Shown here in pieces: positions 61,509-64,000 of a DNA stretch of 64,000 bases (its first letter is position 1; every line of letters begins with the position of its first letter). The stretch covers positions 613,382 to 677,381 of the forward strand of contig JAZAQT010000217.1 of NCBI GenBank assembly GCA_036417435.1. The letters run 5' to 3'. The notes below the pieces were generated by a model that was given only the letters and a program-made list of their open reading frames with translations, was not told the DNA's origin and did no database searches. A program made the translations under genes and the position numbers. Source of the stretch: Inia geoffrensis (lineage: Eukaryota > Chordata > Mammalia > Artiodactyla > Iniidae).

Positions 61509-62852
61509 GGGAATGGGGATTGATTAGGGTACAGTTTAGGGTACGGCAATGGCTTAGGGTTGGCGTACGTTAGAGGACATGGGTTAGTGTTGATGTACTG
61601 GTTAAAATTAGGACACGGGTGAGGGTAAAGTTTCGGGTGAGTGTCATGGTTAGGTTTCAGGTTAGGGTTAGGGTTAGGGAATGGAGAGGGATTAGGGTAC
61701 AGTTTAGGGTACCGCTGCGGTTTAGTGTTAGCGTACGTTTGAGGGCACGAGTTAGTCTTGGTGTCCTGGTTAAGATTAGGGCACGGGTGAGGGTAAGTCT
61801 TCGGGTGAGGGTCAGAGTTAGGATTCGGGTTAGGGTTAGGGTTAGGGAATGGAGAGGGATTAGGGTACAGGTTAGGGTACGACAATGCTTAAGGGTTAGC
61901 GTAAGTGTGAGGGCACGAGTTAGTGTTGGTGTACTGGTTAAGACAACGGCACCGATGAGGGTAAGGCCTCGGAAAAGGGTCACTTTCAGGGTTTCGCTTA
62001 GGGTTAGGGTTAGGGAATGGGGAGGTATTAGGGTACAGGATAGGGTACAACAATGCTTAAGGGTTAGCGTACGTTTGAGGGCATGAGTTAGTGTTTGTGT
62101 ACTGGTTAAGATTAGGGCATTGGTTAGGGTAGGGCATCGGAAGTGGGTCAGGTTTAGGGATGGGGTTAGGGTTAGGGTTAAGGAATGGGGAGGGATTAGG
62201 GTACAATTTAGGGTACGACAACGCTTAAGGTTTAGCGTACGTGTGAGGGCACGAGTTAGTGTTGGTGTCCTGGTTAAGATTAGGGCACGGGTGAGGGTAA
62301 GGCTTCGGGTGAGTGTCAGGGTTAGGATTCGGGTTAGGGTTAGGGTTAAGGAATGCAGAGGGATTAGGGTACAGCTTAGGGTACGACAGTGCTTAAGGGT
62401 TAGCGTTCGTGTGAGGGCAAGGGTTAGTGTTAGTGTCCTGGTTAAGATTAGGGCACGGGTGAGGGTAAGGCTTCAGGTGAGGGTCAGGGTTAGGATTCGG
62501 GTTAGGGTTAGGGTTAGGGAATGGGGAGGGATTAGGGTACAGTTTAGGGTACGACAACGATTAAGGGTTAGCGTACTTGTGAGGGCACAAGATAGTGTTG
62601 GTGTCCTGGTTAAGATTAGGGCACGGGTGAGGGTAAGGTGTCGGGTGAGGGTCAGGGATAGAATTCGGGTTAGGGTTAGGGTTAGGGAATGGGGAGATAT
62701 TAGGGCACAGTTTAGGGTACCACAACGCTTAAGGTTTAGCGTACGTGTGAGGTCACTAGTTAGTGTTAGTGTACTGCTTACGATTAGGGCACGAGTGAGT
62801 GTAAGGCCTCGGAAGAGGGTCACGTTAAAGGTTAGGGTTAGGGTTAGGGTTA
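61509..62852 (+). repeat. Complete HOR block A-H
   Basis: Starts are 61509, 61677, 61845, 62013, 62181, 62349, 62517 and 62685. It matches 41371-42714 at 20138 bases, including gtaagtcttcggg in B and cactttcaggg in C. Confidence 0.92.
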
Positions 62853-63692
62853 GGGAATGGGGATTGATTAGGGTACAGGTTAGGGTACGGCAATGGCTTA
62901 GGGTTGGCGTTCGTTAGAGGGCATGAGTTAGTGTTGATGTACTGGTTAAAATTAGGACACGGGTGAGGGTAAAGTTTCGGGTGAGTGTCATGGATAGGTT
63001 TCAGGTTAGGGTTAGGGTTAGGGAATGGAGAGGGATTAGGGTACAGGTTAGGGTACCGCTGCGGTTTAGTGTTAGCGTACGTGTGAGGGCACGAGTTAGT
63101 CTTGGTGTCCTGGTTAAGATTAGGGCACGGGTGAGGGTAAGGCTTCAGGTGAGGGTCAGGGATAGGATTCGGGTTAGGGTTAGGGTGAGGGAATGGAGAG
63201 GGATTAGGGTACAAGTTCGGGTACGACAATGCTTAAGGGTTAGCGTAAGTGTGAGGGCACGAGTTAGTGTTGGTGTACTGGTTAAGACAACGGCACCGAT
63301 GAGGGTAAGTCCTCGGAAAAGGGTCACGTTCAGGGTTTCGCTTAGGGTTAGGGTTAGGGAATGGGGAGGGGTTTGGGTACAGGATAGGGTACAACAATGC
63401 TTAAGGGTTAGCGTACGTTTGAGGGCATGAGTTAGTGTTTGTGTACTTGTTAAAATTAGGGCATTGGTTAGGGTAGGGCATCGGAAGTGGGTCAGGTTTA
63501 GGGATGGGGTTAGGGTTAGGGTTAAGGAATCGGGAGGGATTAGGGTACAATTTAGGGTACGACAACGCTTAAGGTTTAGCGTACGTGTGAGGGCACGAGT
63601 TAGTGTTGGTGTCCTGGTTAAGATTAGGGCACGGGTGAGGGTAAGGCTTCGGGTGAGGGTCAGGGTTAGGATTCGGGTTAGGGTTAGGGTTA
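62853..63692 (+). repeat. Five-monomer block A B C D E
   Basis: Starts are 62853, 63021, 63189, 63357 and 63525. The A still matches 42715, but from B onward it no longer follows the large duplication. Confidence 0.88.
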
Positions 63693-64000
63693 GGGAATGG
63701 AGAGGGATTAGGGTACAGGTTAGGGTACGGCAATGGCTTAGGGTTGGCGTACGTTAGAGGGCAGGGGTTAGTGTTGATGTACTGGTTAAAATTAGGACAC
63801 GGGTGAGGGTAAAGTTTCGGGTGAGTGTCATGGTTAGGTTTCAGGTTAGGGTTAGGGTTAGGGAATGGAGAGGGATTAGGGTACAGGTTAGGGTACAGCT
63901 GCGGTTTAGTGTTAGCGTACGTGTGAGGGCACAATTTAGTCTTGGTGTCCTGGTTAAGATTAGGGCACGGGTGAAGGTAAGGCTTCGGTTGAGGGTCAGG
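63693..64000 (+). repeat. Trailing hybrid A and truncated B
   Basis: The monomer at 63693 begins like B or C (aatggagaggg) and continues as A (ggcaatggcttagggttgg). It follows E rather than H. The B at 63861 runs off the window after 140 bases and resembles the B at 35493 and 58151, although it has gtacagctgcgg. Confidence 0.85.

Larger units (their letters stand above)
42883..63020 (+). repeat. Large tandem duplication, right copy (20138 bases)
   Basis: Distances to the left copy are 23006 (to C 46242), 24350 (D 47754 to H 48426), 22826 (A 48582 to the second G' at 52444), 22658 (F 52612 to D 61173) and 20138 (A 61509 onward). These steps are +1344, -1524, -168 and -2520, and they sum exactly to the length difference of 2868. 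In stretches compared by eye the copies differ by a few substitutions per kilobase. Confidence 0.88.
1..64000 (+). repeat. Telomere-derived higher-order satellite array (whole window)
   Basis: The whole window is a head-to-tail array of about 381 monomers of 168 bases. Each monomer divides into 28 six-base words such as gggtta, gggtac, gggtga, gggcac and tggtta, all in one phase; the last three words before the boundary word gggaat (or aggaat) are usually pure gggtta. All monomers face the same way, with the G-rich strand on +. If the array lies near a chromosome end in telomere orientation, the right side would be distal (inference). No stretch of unique sequence above a few bases interrupts it. 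Phase and order were followed by eye across the full length, and block lengths add up to the coordinates. Species and chromosomal position cannot be read from the sequence. Confidence 0.96.

Noticed and set aside
530..63020. The 5.2-kb and 23-kb duplications as pure assembly artefacts
   Set aside because: Copies differ by scattered substitutions and by whole-monomer indels, which a simple duplicated contig would not show. Mis-joining in so repetitive a region remains possible, and only very long reads can settle it.
88..63934. Numerous open reading frames of 60 to 635 codons on both strands, some overlapping on opposite strands
   Set aside because: All are two-residue periodic and follow from a stop-free hexamer frame. 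Start codons are chance variants, frames overlap on both strands, and ends coincide with one-base losses or TAG in the hexamer. There is no domain, signal peptide or codon structure. None is listed as a gene.
1..64000. True terminal telomere
   Set aside because: Perfect GGGTTA runs are at most about 27 bases; the rest is fixed, diverged and organised in HORs, which a telomerase-made end would not be.
1..64000. CRISPR array or other prokaryotic direct-repeat system
   Set aside because: There are no unique spacers between repeats; repeats are contiguous 168-base units made of hexamers, and no cas-like gene is present.
1..64000. Plant-type telomere origin (TTTAGGG)
   Set aside because: The internal period is six, not seven, and 168 is divided by phase-constant six-base words.
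1..64000. Transposable element, tRNA, rRNA or promoter within the array
   Set aside because: Every monomer interval was accounted for as satellite; no inserted sequence, target-site duplication or RNA gene motif was seen. Small elements in heavily mutated words cannot be fully excluded by eye.
1..64000. Viral telomere-like repeats
   Set aside because: Some herpesviruses carry short TTAGGG arrays, but there is no viral gene here and the scale and HOR structure are those of a host satellite.

Overview
The window is one uninterrupted tandem satellite array. I find no gene, RNA gene, transposon or unique sequence in its 64 kb. Every part is a degenerate descendant of the vertebrate-type telomere hexamer GGGTTA, with the G-rich strand on + from end to end. 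The basic unit is a 168-base monomer that reads as exactly 28 hexamer-derived words in constant phase. It points to a eukaryote with TTAGGG telomeres (most animals, many fungi, some protists). A long, higher-order-structured satellite from a large genome, probably an animal, is my best inference. I cannot name the species, nor say whether the locus is subtelomeric, interstitial or pericentromeric.

Eight diverged monomer classes can be told apart by fixed diagnostic words. I call them A to H and use the block at 18365-19708 as reference. They recur in the order A-B-C-D-E-F-G-H, giving a 1344-base higher-order repeat (HOR). I walked the whole window monomer by monomer (about 381 monomers). Fifteen HOR blocks are complete. 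The others skip or repeat monomers, or contain hybrid monomers, nearly always in register, so block lengths are multiples of 168 apart from a few 1-base deletions and 6- or 12-base changes in the pure GGGTTA tract.

Layout. 1-529: end of an older copy. 530-14836: three tandem copies of a 31-monomer, 5219-base super-repeat; the third is shortened by exactly 1350 bases. 14837-19876: ordinary HORs with a few skips and one F/G hybrid. 19877-42882: a 137-monomer, 23006-base block (left copy). 42883-63020: a second tandem copy of that block (right copy, 20138 bases), whose length differs by one gain (+1344) and three losses (-1524, -168, -2520). Inside the left copy lies a younger 14-monomer tandem duplication of 2352 bases (about 36.88-41.59 kb) that the right copy carries only once. 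63021-64000: a further HOR fragment that runs off the window.

The many long open frames on both strands are by-products of the hexamer: six bases are two codons, and two of the three frames on each strand contain no stop. They should not be annotated as proteins. The interest lies in the architecture: a telomere-derived sequence organised like a centromeric satellite (near-nucleosome-length monomer, multi-monomer HOR, nested super-repeats), with a readable record of unequal exchange.
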